Notes under the pieces: generated by a model
The model's input: only the letters and a program-made list of their open reading frames with translations
Database searches by the model: none
What the model was told of the DNA's origin: nothing
Shown here: piece after piece, positions 24,829-38,017 of the stretch
How positions within the stretch are numbered: position 1 is the first letter of the stretch
Layout: every line of letters starts with the position of its first letter
Assembly (NCBI RefSeq): GCF_900324465.2
Contig: NC_046623.1
Location: forward strand, 15,529,721-15,593,720
Length of the DNA: 64,000 bases
From: Anabas testudineus
Lineage: Eukaryota; Chordata; Actinopteri; Anabantiformes; Anabantidae
Reading direction: 5' to 3'
Program-made: the position numbers and the translations under genes

Positions 24829-25921
24829 CTACACACACACACAGATTATAGACATTGTTATTAAAGTTCCTTTAACTTATCATACACTCCTGTACATGGT
24901 GGTTATTTTATGTCTCTGTGGTCACGTTCAGAACAGCCAGATGGGTGGGATTGCTACACACATGCAGACACATAATAAATCTGTCTGGATTGCAACAGCA
25001 AGTCCAGACTTGGTAAAGTACAGCAGCTCAGACATAGCTTAAATGAAATAAGGAGATAGAGGACACGCATGTTTACATGTAAACACACAAACAGGAAGTC
25101 AAAGTCAAAGTTACTGTTTGAAAAATAAAGACAACTCACACTGATGCTGATGATTTTAGTCTGTTGTTTTGAAATATGGTATTCCTACTTATAAAAGTAG
25201 TAATACTGCAGTCTACATGTCAAAATCTGTCTCAATCCACAGGGTGCATTCCTGTAAATCCTGTGCATTTCCTCTTTAAACCATGTTGCACTCTTAAGAG
25301 GTCCAATCACACCACTTCACATCAAATCATTCAGACTGTGCCACAGACATTTCACCGGTGTTCACTACCTCTGTGCTCCCGATTCTTCTTCTTTTATCCC
25401 CCTCGGGTCCACTTTGGAACAACAAGCTTGTTCTTCGTCCATCCACGTTTCTTCCCGTGAACACTCTTCTTTTCCACTCCGGCCTGTCATGACGCGTGTT
25501 CCCAGCTCTGGTGACGTCATTCTCCTTTGGCCCCTCCTCCTTCTGTCCCACCTGATCTCACCTGGGCATAAAGGTGCCCTAATAGTTTAGTCTGTGGGCT
25601 GACGCTAAGCTTCCACGTTGAAAATATAATGGGTGGTTACTCATTGTAGAAAGTTTAATTAAAGTAGAATAATAATCCTTTTCCAAATAGTTAACTATTA
25701 GCAAGCTAAGTTAACCAGTCACCGTTTTCTAAATAAAGTAAGACTATGTCCAACTAGAGGACATCATAGTAACACTATGCTAAGTATGCATGAGTTATCC
25801 TACTGCAGGTATACATTTTGTGATTTTGGGAGCTTTATTGTCATGAACTATCTGGAACAAACTTGTTGAAGCTGCGCCTCCACGGCTGCTAAAGAAACCG
25901 GAGCCGGATGTGAGGTTTGAA
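24829..25921. other. Divergent rin1/rbm14 intergenic region
   Basis: rin1 (minus) and rbm14 (plus) start codons are about 1.1 kb apart, so the promoters lie back to back. The rin1 leader exon and start site were not resolved. The rbm14 first exon seems to occupy roughly 25870-25947. Confidence 0.5.
25512..25519. promoter_or_regulatory. Consensus cAMP response element
   Basis: TGACGTCA, the full palindromic CREB/ATF site, lies in the rin1/rbm14 divergent region in a GC-richer patch. An isolated 8-mer can occur by chance; its position is what makes it plausible. Confidence 0.45.
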
Positions 25922-28900
25922 ATGCAGCAGCTCCAGGACCGCGTTGGGTAAGAAGTCTGAGCACTGTGCTGCCATAATTCATGTTTTTCACATTTTCTGT
26001 ATAAATCTGAAACTGTGATGGGGTTAGTAAATGTACTCTATCGTTACTGGTGCCAAAGTTACTGAACTAGCTTAAGTAAATGTTTTCCGCCATTATAAAA
26101 CCATTACGTTAGCTAGGCTAGCTAGCGTAGCTAACGTTAGCCTAAGCGGTAAACGTTGGCGTGTAACAAGATGGCCAGCGCCGTCGGTAGTTTTAGCTAG
26201 CGATGTTCACTGTTTGTCGTGTGGTTGAGCTTAACACCAGCTTGCTGCATCTTAATAAAATACGGTTTTCTGTTATCGTGAATGTTTTGATAATAAGTAG
26301 CCCAGCATGTTCGCAGATCGATTTTAGCCTCAATTTAATAATGTTTGCCGCGAAAGTTGGCTAGCGGCTTTAGCTTAGCTGGCTATCTAACAATGCCTCA
26401 CTGGCGTTAGCTAATGTCAACAACCAGCTGCTCTTCCGCGCAGCTGACAGTGCTTTAACTCAAATTCAAAGTAATGTCACACCTGTAACATCGCACCAAA
26501 TGTAATAAGTTACTTGATGTTAAATGGATAATCTTCATTCAGATGCACCAGCATTAAACGGTTAGCTAACGTTGGACATAGCTGTGCGTTAACCGATGCC
26601 TCCTGTTGACTGTTTTTCAGGTACCTGGTTGATACAGAAATGAGCAGTGAAAACGTGAAGTTGTTTGTTGGGAACCTTCCTATAGATGCGACTCACGACG
26701 AGCTGAACAAGCTCTTTGCTCCATATGGAGAGATAAACACCTGTTCCTTGCTCAGACAGTATGCCTTCGTGACACTGAAGGGAGAGGGGGCTGCAGACAG
26801 GTAACTGTGCTTTTCAATGAGTGGACATGCTGTGCAAATATTATATGCATTTCAGGAAGAAAGTTAAATGGGTAAATGAAAATTTCATACACAAAGCATC
26901 TTTTAAAACAACTAGTATTTACTCTTTTTACTCATCCGGATACAGTTATGAAGGTAAAAATCAGTCTGACCTGTCGCATGTCTTCAACTTTTTGGTTCTA
27001 TTATCAAGTGTATTTACACCTGTAAGATAATATTGAAGTTTATTTATTCTGAATAAAGTCTGTAATTCAATTAATTAATAGGAATGCTAAGACACACGGT
27101 GCACTGTCTATAGGTACATGAAAATGGAAGTGTTCACTGCAAAGTCAATGACAGAGAGGTGCATCAGTGTAAATGTCTTTGTGTTTCAAGGTACAAACAT
27201 GTAATTGTGGAACTTTCCAGTGTAGCTGTAATAATACTAATTTAAGCTCTTGCAATGTAAAAGCTTTCCAAGCTATTTCCTGCTTAATGTCTCTGAAACC
27301 CTATACACAGTTACTATAAACATTGTTCAGCAGGTTTGTTACTACTTCAAAGATGCTACTGAGATGTGAGAGACATGTCAAAAATGTTAGTGTTGAGCAG
27401 TGTCTTTAACACTAACAAAAAGCTATAGACTTCTGTTTAATACAATTGGAGAAGTAGTATATAGATCTAAGCATTCATAATAGTGGTGACATTTACTGTT
27501 AAGCATAGTTCAGCAGTATATAAACATTGAGATTTCAGAAGATGCTTTGTTGTGTAAAAATAACTCTACTGTGAATTAATAACCTGGAGAGACTTGGTTT
27601 CAAGTTATAAAATGATGATAATGATGATAAAGATATTATTCTTGTTATTACCCTCACAGAGCCATACGACATCTTGATGGCAAAGAGTACAGAGGGAGGC
27701 CCTTGGTGGTTGAGGAGTCACGTGCACGCCCACCCAACTCCACTAAAGTGTTTGTTGGAAACCTCAGTGCAACATGTTCAGCAGATGATTTACACGGGCT
27801 GTTCTCAACGTTTGGACGTGTTTTAGATTGTGATAAAGTCAAAGGTGAGTTAGGAAGCCTCTAACCAATACAGAAGGTACAAAGCAAATATGTATGTAGG
27901 GGTTTATGTGTGTCGGCTTTAAGTTTGTAGTCTGAATCCAAAAAAAAAGCCATGCTGCTTAAATGTAGCTTAAGGTAACACTAATTGCATTATTTTTATT
28001 TAGACAGTGAGGTGTTTAAAGTTTTATTGCTTACATTGTAGATATTAATAAAACTAAACCTCTTAATTTGGAATCCATCACATACTTACACTGAACTCCC
28101 TGTTCTGTGTCCTCCACAGCCAGGTTATGCTCAAATGTTGGGTATGCGTTTGTGCATATGGAGAGGAAGGAGGATGCCATGGCAGCTATTGAAGCACTCA
28201 GTGGGACCATGTTCAAGGGTCGTCAGTTAGCCGTAGAGCTGTCAAAGGCCCAACCTTTGATCAACCAGATTGTAACAGCTGGAAATTCAAACAACCCAGC
28301 AGCAACCGGTAGATATGAAGAATCCATTTTGTGTTCAGCATGTGACTGAATGCTAGAAACGGCTGGCATCAGTGTTCTGATCTTGTTTTCTGCTCTCTTC
28401 TCTTTGCAGGTGGCAGAGAGGGTCTTCTTCCCCGTCCACCTCCATCACTAGAGCATCACCAGAGTCAAGCAGCCGTGCTTGCAGCTGCTGCTGCAGCTGC
28501 CGCAGGACTACCTATACAAGTAAGTTCATTATCTAGCAATGTGTCTACTGTCATGTTAGATTCCAGACTCTGGAGACTTGGTGGGAAAATTATCATGAAT
28601 CTATTAACTATTACAGATTTTTGTTAATGATCATGATTTCAACTTAAAATCTATTCAAATTTTTAATTGTTGGTCTTCTCATATTTCCGTAGGTTCAACA
28701 AAGTGTCCATAATTCATTCTACAACACCACATCCTTTGATCCCACCTACGCTGCTCTTAAGGGCATTACGAGTGCTAAAGGTGCAGATGGGTTGATATAC
28801 GGCGCTCTTGCCAGCCAGGTGTATGGAACTGTTGCTGACCAGGTGTACCAAGATATTGCCACTCACACTACAGTTGCTGCTGCAGAAGAAGTAGATCCAC

Positions 28901-30000
28901 AGACTGCACCAGATCCAACAACGCTTTTTGAGGCAGCAAGAGCCAAGTTTTTCCAGGAGGGACAGAAGGTCTTCTATAATTTATTTGAGTAAAAATATGT
29001 AATGTCCTTCTCTATGTACATTTTGGGGTAGCTAACAATATTGTATCTGTTACAAATATTTGCTGACAAGGTTCTGGCAGAGCAGCAGGCTGGAAGAAAG
29101 GCTGCAGCTTCAGAAAATGAGCGGGACCGTAGCCCAATTAGAGGAAATCGAGCTCCTCTACTCCCAGATCCTGTTCCAGGTTCTTTCGCCCAGATAAGAC
29201 CTAAACGACGCGCCTTGCTGCCAACACCACCTGGAGGACCCGAAGATTCCACAACTGCCACCACAGCTTCTGAAGGGTCAGATCCTGTTGCTAGGTACAC
29301 ATTATATGTTCGATATAAAGGGTAGAGGCCACTTGTTCATAATATTACATATAAAAGTATCCCATAGAGTTTACCCAGTGTTTAAGTAAAACATTAAAAA
29401 ATCATCCTTTTTAACGACATGATTTTCATAAAAACTTTACTTTGGTTTTACTCTTCTTTCTTTTACTTTGCTCCACTTCCCTCTTATCCCTCAACCTACA
29501 GGTCTTACACAGAGTACTACCAGCAAATGCATCAATACCAACAGTATCAACAGTACCAGCAACAGTATCAGTACCTCCAGTATGCCTACACCAATCCTCC
29601 TCCACCACCACCACCCCCTCCGCCTCCACCGGCAACTACACAGGCACAGTCCTCCAACACAGCAACCGCACCGCCAGGGACGTACTCAGCCCCTCCAACG
29701 TATGCGGCATCCGGAGCTTACGCGGCACCAGGAACATATGACACCTCAGCAAATTATGATGCCTCATCGGGGAGTTATGACACTTCATCTGGGAACTACG
29801 ATGCCTCGTCAGGAAGCTACGACAACTCGACAGGCTATGACGTATCTGCGGGCTACGAAGCATATGACTCATCAGGAGCATACACAGCAGCTGGAAGCTA
29901 CTCCACATCCACACCGTATGAGCAGACACCCGCACACGGGCAACCCATGCCCCAGCGCAATGATTACCCTTATCACACGCCAGAACCCCCTTATCGATAG
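25922..30000 (+). CDS. rbm14: RBM14-like RNA-binding protein (two RRMs and prion-like tail)
   Basis: RBM14 (CoAA/PSP2) is a nuclear paraspeckle and transcriptional co-activator protein. Exons: 25922-25947, 26621-26800, 27660-27844, 28120-28308, 28410-28519, 28693-28968, 29071-29294, 29502-30000, giving 562 residues. RRM1 begins KLFVGNLPIDAT with RNP1-like QYAFVTLK. RRM2 has KVFVGNLSATC and GYAFVHMER. A poly-Ala stretch, a SQVYGTVADQVYQDIA region, an ERDRSPIR motif, Tyr/Gln repeats, twelve prolines and an S-Y-D/G-rich tail follow. The first ATG (25922) reads through the 26-nt exon into exon 2 in frame, adding MQQLQDRVGYLVDTE. The alternative start at 26640 (MSSENVKLFVGN, 547 residues) is closer to known family N-termini. 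Exon 4 puts ARLCSNV before GYAFVHM in RRM2, where human RBM14 has only one or two residues. LARK/RBM4 is the nearest alternative, but there is no CCHC zinc knuckle. Confidence 0.83.
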
Positions 30001-30494
30001 TCTCATCCCTACACACTCCTTCCACACTGCAGATGTGTGTGTGTGTGCGCATGTGTATTTACGTAAGGGACAGTTTAATGAGGAAGATCAGACAGGGAGC
30101 GAGGTTGTAACTAGAATGTGCTTTAAAAGCAGCTCATCTTTTCTACATCATAGCTATCCTAGTCTCTAACTGGCTTGTCTGTCTGAGTTAAGGGTGTGAT
30201 TTGAGTTAACAAGTGGGACAGCTACAATTGGAATATTGTGAATCGTTCAGTTTTCTGTTAGAGGTTTTACACGCACAGCTGGTGTTGAATGTTAAAGAAG
30301 CTTAAACATTTCTTGGGACAAAGTTAGACCCCGAGGCGTAGGATTTCATAAGAGAAGCTTTTTGTTTGTGGCTGGACGAGGCTTCTTATATACTCTACAT
30401 ACAACTTAACTGGAACTGGATCTCTCTTAGCAATGTTGCATAGCAAAATTTGTAAACTGTTTGAACTTTGTCACCATTTTTTAAGAACCCACAA

Positions 30495-30500
30495 AATAAA
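30495..30500 (+). terminator. rbm14 poly(A) signal
   Basis: AATAAA lies about 495 bases after the rbm14 stop. Another, at 30927-30932, may serve a longer transcript. Confidence 0.6.
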
Positions 30501-33225
30501 AGTACTGCTCAAGAATTTAATACCAGTCAGTTAGCTTTTATCTATTTAAACAGGTGAATCTTGGCCCATTAATAGGATTCAAACACTTGCTTTCTTCTTG
30601 TCGAGAGCATTTTTTGCAGTGATGAACGGTGGACACATTGTCCTTCATGATGGCTAAGTGTGTGGTACACACACTTGTGTTGACATGCCAATAACTTTTG
30701 TGGAGTATGTAACCAGCCTTTGTTTGAACTCAGTGAAATTACCCCTTTGGTACCAGCCCATCAGTTTGTCCAGACATTGAGCTGCAGACACTTGAGCGGT
30801 GCACCAGGCAGATTTTGTTGCCTTCACTAAAGAGCCTTCACTTGTTAACGATTAAGAATGTTTGCTAATCGACCAGATTGTCTTATGTTTCAGGCTGGTT
30901 TCAGAGAGCTGACAGGTTTAATGCTAATAAAGCATCTCACACTGAAAGTGGTGAGGGATCATTTGTTTGTCACTCTGTTTTGGTTCATTGAAACCCTTTG
31001 ATGTGGCAGAAATCACAAATTATAGGCTCATGAGATTATTTTTACAGTTCAGTCAACTCTCGATTATTGTAATTTTCTGTATTCGGCCTGTTGTTATGGA
31101 AAGTTTTCTGGAGCCTACCTGTTGTTTGAGGGTGTTAATGGTGACCAGATGACATAGCTAGTTCCCAAAAGCAATCCATTAATTGGGATCATTTGCTTAG
31201 CTTTTGACTGATATTATCCTTATGTGAAGTTTCACAGTTAGGAGGGATAGTCAAGTGTGAACTTTGACATGACTGTGACAGGGTTATAATGTAGAGCAGC
31301 AGATAAACGGAAGTGTATTGACATGTGCATGACTTGGACGGTCCCTTGCAGTGGTTTGCTGCTTGCTGCTCATTTCTTCTCACTTAGACCAGGTTTAATG
31401 TGTGTTTCAAATTCAACAGAATTTAAGGGTAAAACAAACACGAAAAGAAGTTTTGTCAAAGGTTAGTGTGAAAAACATGAGGAGGGAATACTTTGTTTTT
31501 ATTAGTTATATTTTGAATTGGTATCAGAGCATCCTGTATGAAACGCTAGGTAATTACCTTCATATCGTTATCTAATTTTAATACTCGGTTGAAGCCAGGT
31601 TTTTGATATTTTTATATTAACTGAAAAAGAGGAATTGTGTTTATGCAAGTACTTGTTTGAATTTATAAAAGCCAAATGATGTTGAATCTGAACATTATAT
31701 GTACATAAGTTTCCAGTTGATTTTTGACACGGTTTATCATTAGTTTCTTTTTTTTTTTGGTAGTTTTTTTTCCAGTTTCTTGCTGTCATGCTTCTAGTCA
31801 AATTGGAAACCGGTGGTGAAGGTAGAGATGATGAAGTAGGACAGTTGAGTTGTATCAGTCTGTTTAAAAAATGGCTGAAAATGATGGCAGTCATGCTTTT
31901 AGCATGTAGTGAATGGGGTTCAGACATTGCAGCATGTAAGCGACATAAGCGCACGGGAATATCAGGCATTGCTTACGATTTGAAGTGCAGATTGTGAAAA
32001 TTGCAGAATAGACTGATCTATCAGTTGGCAATCATTAGAACAGGTACAAGTACGTTTTGGTTGAATTGCAGTGTGCATAGCATAAAGTCATTGCCTGAGT
32101 GGACATAATTTGACCGTCTTGGTGCTGCTGGTAACAATGAAGGTTCTTGTGGACTAAGTAAGGCTGCAGATTTTCCTGAGCAGCAGTAAAAACGGCTGAT
32201 GACTTTTTCCTTTTCCCTCTTCTGATCTCACCAGTTATTTCTAACACATGGCTATGATCGCTGGTTTTCTCTCATTCATATCACATTTTGAAAACTGTTC
32301 CACTCCACAGTTGTATCAAGAAGTATTTTTACTGGCTTCTTTGCATTTTTATGTAAAGCAGACTACACGTGCAAATTATACTAAAGCACACTTGATTCCA
32401 CCTGTATCTTTTATTACTTACAGTAGTTGTTTCGTTCGTGATTGTACCACACTAGTTAATTTTTTTATTACTTACCTGCCACCAGAATTGGTAGGGCTGT
32501 GTTAGGTTTCAGAGACACATAGCCTCTCTACATTTCCACATTATTCCACCTTCTCCATGTGAACTGTTAGTTGCATGCCTTGTTGTTGTTGCTGCTCCAG
32601 CCACCTTCTTCCTCTTGCTGATTATTGCAGCTAGAGTGGGAGGGAGCCAAACTGAGCCCTTGCCCTGGACGTACGCCACACGCGGCTGTAGCGTGGGATG
32701 GGGAAAACAGCAGCCTTAGGCCTGAAACTGCTGTGGACGATGGGGTGTCCCCCCACTAAGGTAAACACTCAGACCACACACTTCTGCCCCTCCCCCGAAA
32801 CATGCGTATACACTCACTCATACATGCATGCAAATACACCTTTGTCCATATTTCCTATTTCTTGCCTGTCTTCAGGAATTTATATTTGGCAATATTTCAG
32901 GATTTTTGGGAACGGATCTCTCATCCTTTCTTGTGGGAGATGAGCTTTTTTCCCCCCCGCTTTTGATTTTTCTGATCATATCCCTACATTTTCTCCAGGC
33001 ACAACTCTTCTCATACATTCCTCCTCCCAACATACAGCCCACACACACACTTCTGAGGACACGTATACTGTCTCGTAGTCTAAATCCCGGCCCTTTCTCG
33101 AGCAGGCACTTTGTTGTTGGTACATCCTGTATCTAACAGTCTGTTGATGAAGAGTAACAGGCAATCACAGGCCAGCTGGACATGGGACATCTAGGTAGAA
33201 TGCATTGTTTTAATCTTTGTACATG

Positions 33226-33330
33226 CACCCCTGGGGCCACTTTGGGGTTAAGTGCCTTGCTCAAGAGCACATTGGCAGGCCCTCCATTTCAGAGCTGAAT
33301 AACCTGGATCGGTTGCTGGTTCAACGCTCA
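33226..33330. repeat. Possible dispersed fish repeat fragment
   Basis: The wording GGGGTTAAGTGCCTTGCTCA followed by AGAGCAC is one I associate with a motif scattered through many fish genomes. I cannot confirm it or set its borders without a repeat library. Confidence 0.3.
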
Positions 33331-36300
33331 ACTCCCCCTCGCCCCCTAAAACAGCAATTTTTGAAGCCACATTCAACTTGTATGAATGACAGTGAACACA
33401 AATATTATCATTTTGTTTCAAATTACATTTTGTCCTATGTCCTTTGAAATGTTTAATTATCAATAAATGAATTTCAACTAAACTTTAGCTTCTCTGTGTG
33501 GATATTTGAAGACACAAGCTTCACTCTCAGAACTGATTCAATCGTGTTAGTGACTCTTGTATCATTAGTTTTTAAAGTGTTTGTGGAGAAGGCACCCAGT
33601 AACTGAGTAGCGTTTAGCATCAGATGACATTTTATTCCATTTTCTTCCAAAAACATCAACCTATGCTTTTCAAATAAACAAATAATTTGAGAACAATCCA
33701 AACCTGTATATAATTCAATCACTTGGCTACAAAAAAAAAAAAAATCAGAAGTAATTGAAGGTATGGACCTCACTCCTAGCTAACAAGACCTTTTTCCACT
33801 GAGTTTCATGCCCTCAGCAGTAGACAGTTCACAGATGAACACTAGAGTACTGAATGAGTGTAGTGAATACAGTATACACAATACTGAGGGTATACTGCGT
33901 GTAATATGATGAGTTGGCCTATGTATGTAGATGGACACAGGGTGGAGCTCAAAACTGCATAGACATCATGCGTCTTTCACTGATAGAAAGACATGGAAAT
34001 GCAGTTTCTGCTCTAGTAACGTGGTTTCCAGGTGCCAGATTAGTCCATGAAGTATCCTCATTGAGATTATGTAAGGATCCCTGTTGATTTTCCATTATGG
34101 AAAATACAGGACTACAAGCAACCCATTCTAAGTACATGTTGACTCCAGTTCACCTCCAGTATCCTTTTTATAAAGTTAGAGTGCAGGTAGAAATATTGTG
34201 TGTATGATGACTATTGATGTATATTATAGGGAAGTAAATGTTAAGCAAATTGTCTTGTATTTATTAGACTTGTATCGAAACGCTAAGGAGAACAGAATGT
34301 GAGGGAATAATAACTGTCTGCTCTTAAAACAGGTTTTCTGAACGGACTACACAGTCTCGGCTAATAATGTTATTGTTAGTTTGCTTTATTGTATTAATCC
34401 TGTGTCTCTTGCATTGACTTAGTAGGGTAGAGGAAAAGTAAAGAAATCTATATTGATAATTAAAACTTCTACCGCAAAGAATATAGTGTAGAGATATTTT
34501 CAATATCAGTGGGGTTGAAAATCTAATTTACCTAAAAATCCCCTTGTACACTTTCTAAAGTTGCTGTTTCTGGCAAATCTAAGCCTGGTTTCAGGAAACC
34601 AATATGTGCTTTAGAGAATGACTGTGAATTAACAAATCCAGTTGATGGCGACAGACAGCACAAGACTGGGCAAACACATAAAAAAACACCACACAATGTG
34701 GACCAGACCAAACACATATTACAGTACTTTGACTTTCAGTCACAACCTCCCATGATGCTGCTGGCATAGCATGAAAAAGGAGCGAACATTCAAACACACG
34801 TATTGAAAATAGCAACGCTTTAATAAAGAGCGATTTTACAAGACTGCAATGTCTAGCTAGCTAGGTGATAACCGGCATTGACATACACTGTGTTTTACAA
34901 AGATGCAGTTGTGGTAACTGGGTTTGAAGTTTGATGGGTTATTTGCAAGTTTGCATTTCTGCATGCAAGGCAGCCTTCAAACAGTTACAGACTGTACATT
35001 GTAAAACAGTTGATTATGAATGTCAATGAACGTTCATGTCAAGAGGTAAGTAAAAAATCTCATGGAGAAATTTCCTTAACGTTTTTCAAACACACCGGTA
35101 AGTGAGAGTTCACACAATGGTCATGCTTTTACCGGGCACACAAGCCAATAAAAAGACGACACTTAATCATGCAAAAAAAAGACAGTTTCTTTGTCTCTCA
35201 AAATAAAAAAACTAAAAATCCTTTTGAATTCTGATATCATCCATCCGTAGTGACCTTGAATAAGAAGAAGCTGCGCTTTGATGATGACTTTGGTGCAAAA
35301 AAATGTTCCTGTTTCGAAGAGGACAGACCCTGTCCTGTCCACTTCCTCGATGAAGACACTCTTGGTATAGACCAGTTGTGATAGTTTACCCTAGACCCGC
35401 CCAAAACCTCAACCCCTTCCTCCTTGAGATGGACAAGAACATCACAAACATCAGCCCCACCCACCCCCAACCCATCCCTGGATGATGACACCTTCAAAAT
35501 ACAACCATTCAAACACAGATACAGCAAGAAATTGTCCCACATACAGTACATCATCCAATGGGGCTTCAATCACTTTACAGAGAGAGCACGTCTAAAAACA
35601 CATGAACGGCATTACCTATATACAGAGGACGCAATAACAGTCAGAGGTTGGCCCAGGATGGATCGAGCTGCGTTGTGGGAATGATGTGCACAATGAAAAG
35701 AGCATTCAGTTGACGGAGAAAGACAAACCACTAGAACGAGGAATAACAGGGGCAGAGTTAAACAACAATTTTTCAAAGTAGAAGTCCAAATATTAGCTGA
35801 CCTCTTAATTGGAAACCTCAGAGAATATCTGCCTGCTTGGTGACGAGTACAATCGCAGAAGTTTCTCTGCTGGGAGTAGAGTCGTGGCTGCAGGTACTAA
35901 AGGAGGTTGTTTGTTGTGCAGCAAGCAGTTAAAGTTGAATCAGAATGACACGTCACCATACAGTTGCAATTCTCTGACGATTTTCTCGGGAAATCACCAG
36001 GCTTTGCAGCTGGAGATGTTCGCCTCAGATTCACTTTGAGATTCCAGGTCCAGTGACTCAGCACAATATTTTTGCATTTTTTAGCAGATGAGTGATTGTA
36101 GATCCACTTTAAATTGATGTTGTTCAGACTGAGACATGATCACAAGAACACTGCTACGTTAATACACGCTACCAGCTCGTTAGAGACCTTCCATCTCTAA
36201 CCGAGGAACATGAACCCTGTTTATCTCTATGAGAAAGCTTATGCACACAAACACACATACAGTACATGTACATAGAACAGACAGTCCATAGAAAACAACT

Positions 36301-37269
36301 TTATCTCCAATTGATTATTGCCCCTTTCAACTGTACATCCCAGCAATGATTTTAGGTTTTTGTGCAGCAGAGCATTGTCCCCTCTTTGAAGGTTTGTGCT
36401 ATATATTTATATATCGCCTGTCTGTGGGTCTGACTTGACCTTGGATCTGCCAGAATAGCCAAAATGACATTTGACGTCTCATTAAAGCCTCCCTCGTCTG
36501 GCTGTCTGAATGAATCTATATGTCATCACCGGGTAGTGATCAACAGACATTACCCTCAGTTGTTTTCCGATGGTCTGGTCCTCATTCGACTCCTCCAACT
36601 GACCTTTAGCTGTCCTGTCCAGAAATGTTAACACAACATTAACAAACCTATCTGCGTGTTAGCAATGTCTGTTATTCCTCCAAGCAGAGGTGAGACATCT
36701 GCTGCGGTAATTACCCTTATCTTGTTTTTCTGGAGTGTAAAGGACTTCATAAGAGACTAATTTTGGGCAAGGCAAATGCACAGGACAGGGAGTTAGACTA
36801 CATCTGAGACCTTGTCAAGACTGAGAATCATCTGCTGACTAATATTCAGTCACCTCTTTATGTGGCTCTCAGTGCATTTTTCAGTACTTTTTGAGCAACA
36901 TGGGTTTTACAACCCAAAAAAACAAACAAACTGGAAACCTGATGTGGACGCAGGAAGTACATTACAGCAGGAAACAGCATCTAAACGGGCTAACGATGGA
37001 TAGAAAGAAAAATAGTAAGGTTGCATGATATTGCACAGCTGTAGAGGAGGGGAAGAAAAGAGCAAAATACACAGTGTGTACAGCACGTCCCCAAGTAGCA
37101 GAGATGGTGTGAGAGGTCTGTTTACATCCAAATGCGATGCCTGGGTCTGGCTCAGTGCTTTCATCAGTAGTTCCAGTGCAATAACACATTGGTACCTGGC
37201 AACACAGTAATGACATCAGGTACTAAAAGAGAAACACATACAGTACACAGCTATGTCATTCCACACACT

Positions 37270-37287
37270 CACACACACACACACACA
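37270..37287. repeat. (CA)n microsatellite
   Basis: Nine CA units, in sequence flanking the picalm-like 3' end. Confidence 0.9.
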
Positions 37288-38017
37288 ATTGTGCCCGCAA
37301 ATTATCAATCCACGCTGGATTCTCAATGTGAAATTGGCAATCAAGAACAAATGGAGCTCGTAAAAAGACAGTAATGTTGATGCAGCACATTGAAATGTAG
37401 AAAAAGGGGACACGCACACACATACGCATTCAAATCGATTGCTCCTGACATCAGGTGATGGATGACACGCAACCAGGAACCAATCTGGACAATATGCTAA
37501 AATCACCTACACAGACATACACCCTTGGCAAAGTTCACATTGAGTAAAGTGCCAGCAAACAATCCAATCAGAGAAAAAGACGTGTGTCCTCCAAGTTTGA
37601 TTCAGTTGTGGGATGGATAGGGAAGTGGGTAAGTTTTTAATACAGGAGGTCAGAAGGTGGTAATAGAGCTTCTGCACTTGCGCAGCGGTGTCAGTAATCG
37701 CCATCTGAATTGGCAAATCAAACAGAGGATGAGTGGGATTGATGCGAAGCCTCTGGTGCCCCAGCACTAAAGAAAGACAGAAAGATCAGTAGCCACATGG
37801 AGAGGGGAGAGGAGTTTAGAGGGTCAGGCGACACGGAAACAGACATCAGCATTTAATCTCTCATCCCTCCTCTGGTCCTCGTCCTTCCTCTCCCCTCCCA
37901 TTTCGTCCCTGTCCTCGTCTTTCTTCCTCCTGAACTGGATTTGGTTCTGGACTTGTTTTCTTCAACTCTTTCCTCTCGCCTTCTTCTCTCAGCTTTGCTG
38001 CCATGGTTACATCATCC

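Larger units (their letters stand above)
30501..38017. other. Long stretch without a recognised gene (rbm14 3' flank to picalm-like 3' end)
   Basis: No coding exon, RNA gene or full transposon is visible in 7.5 kb. Frames of 60-133 codons resemble nothing. The right part (about 34.8-38.0 kb) may be the 3' untranslated region of the minus-strand picalm-like gene, since CALM genes often have long ones, but I could not fix its end. Confidence 0.4.

Noticed and set aside
29468-30169. 233-codon His/Thr/Pro-rich frame overlapping the last rbm14 exon
   Set aside because: Shadow frame over the Tyr/Gln/Pro repeat region of rbm14; the spliced rbm14 frame explains the sequence.
33226-33330. Calling a SINE with defined ends
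   Set aside because: Only a short familiar phrase is present; no A/B boxes, tail or target duplication could be shown.
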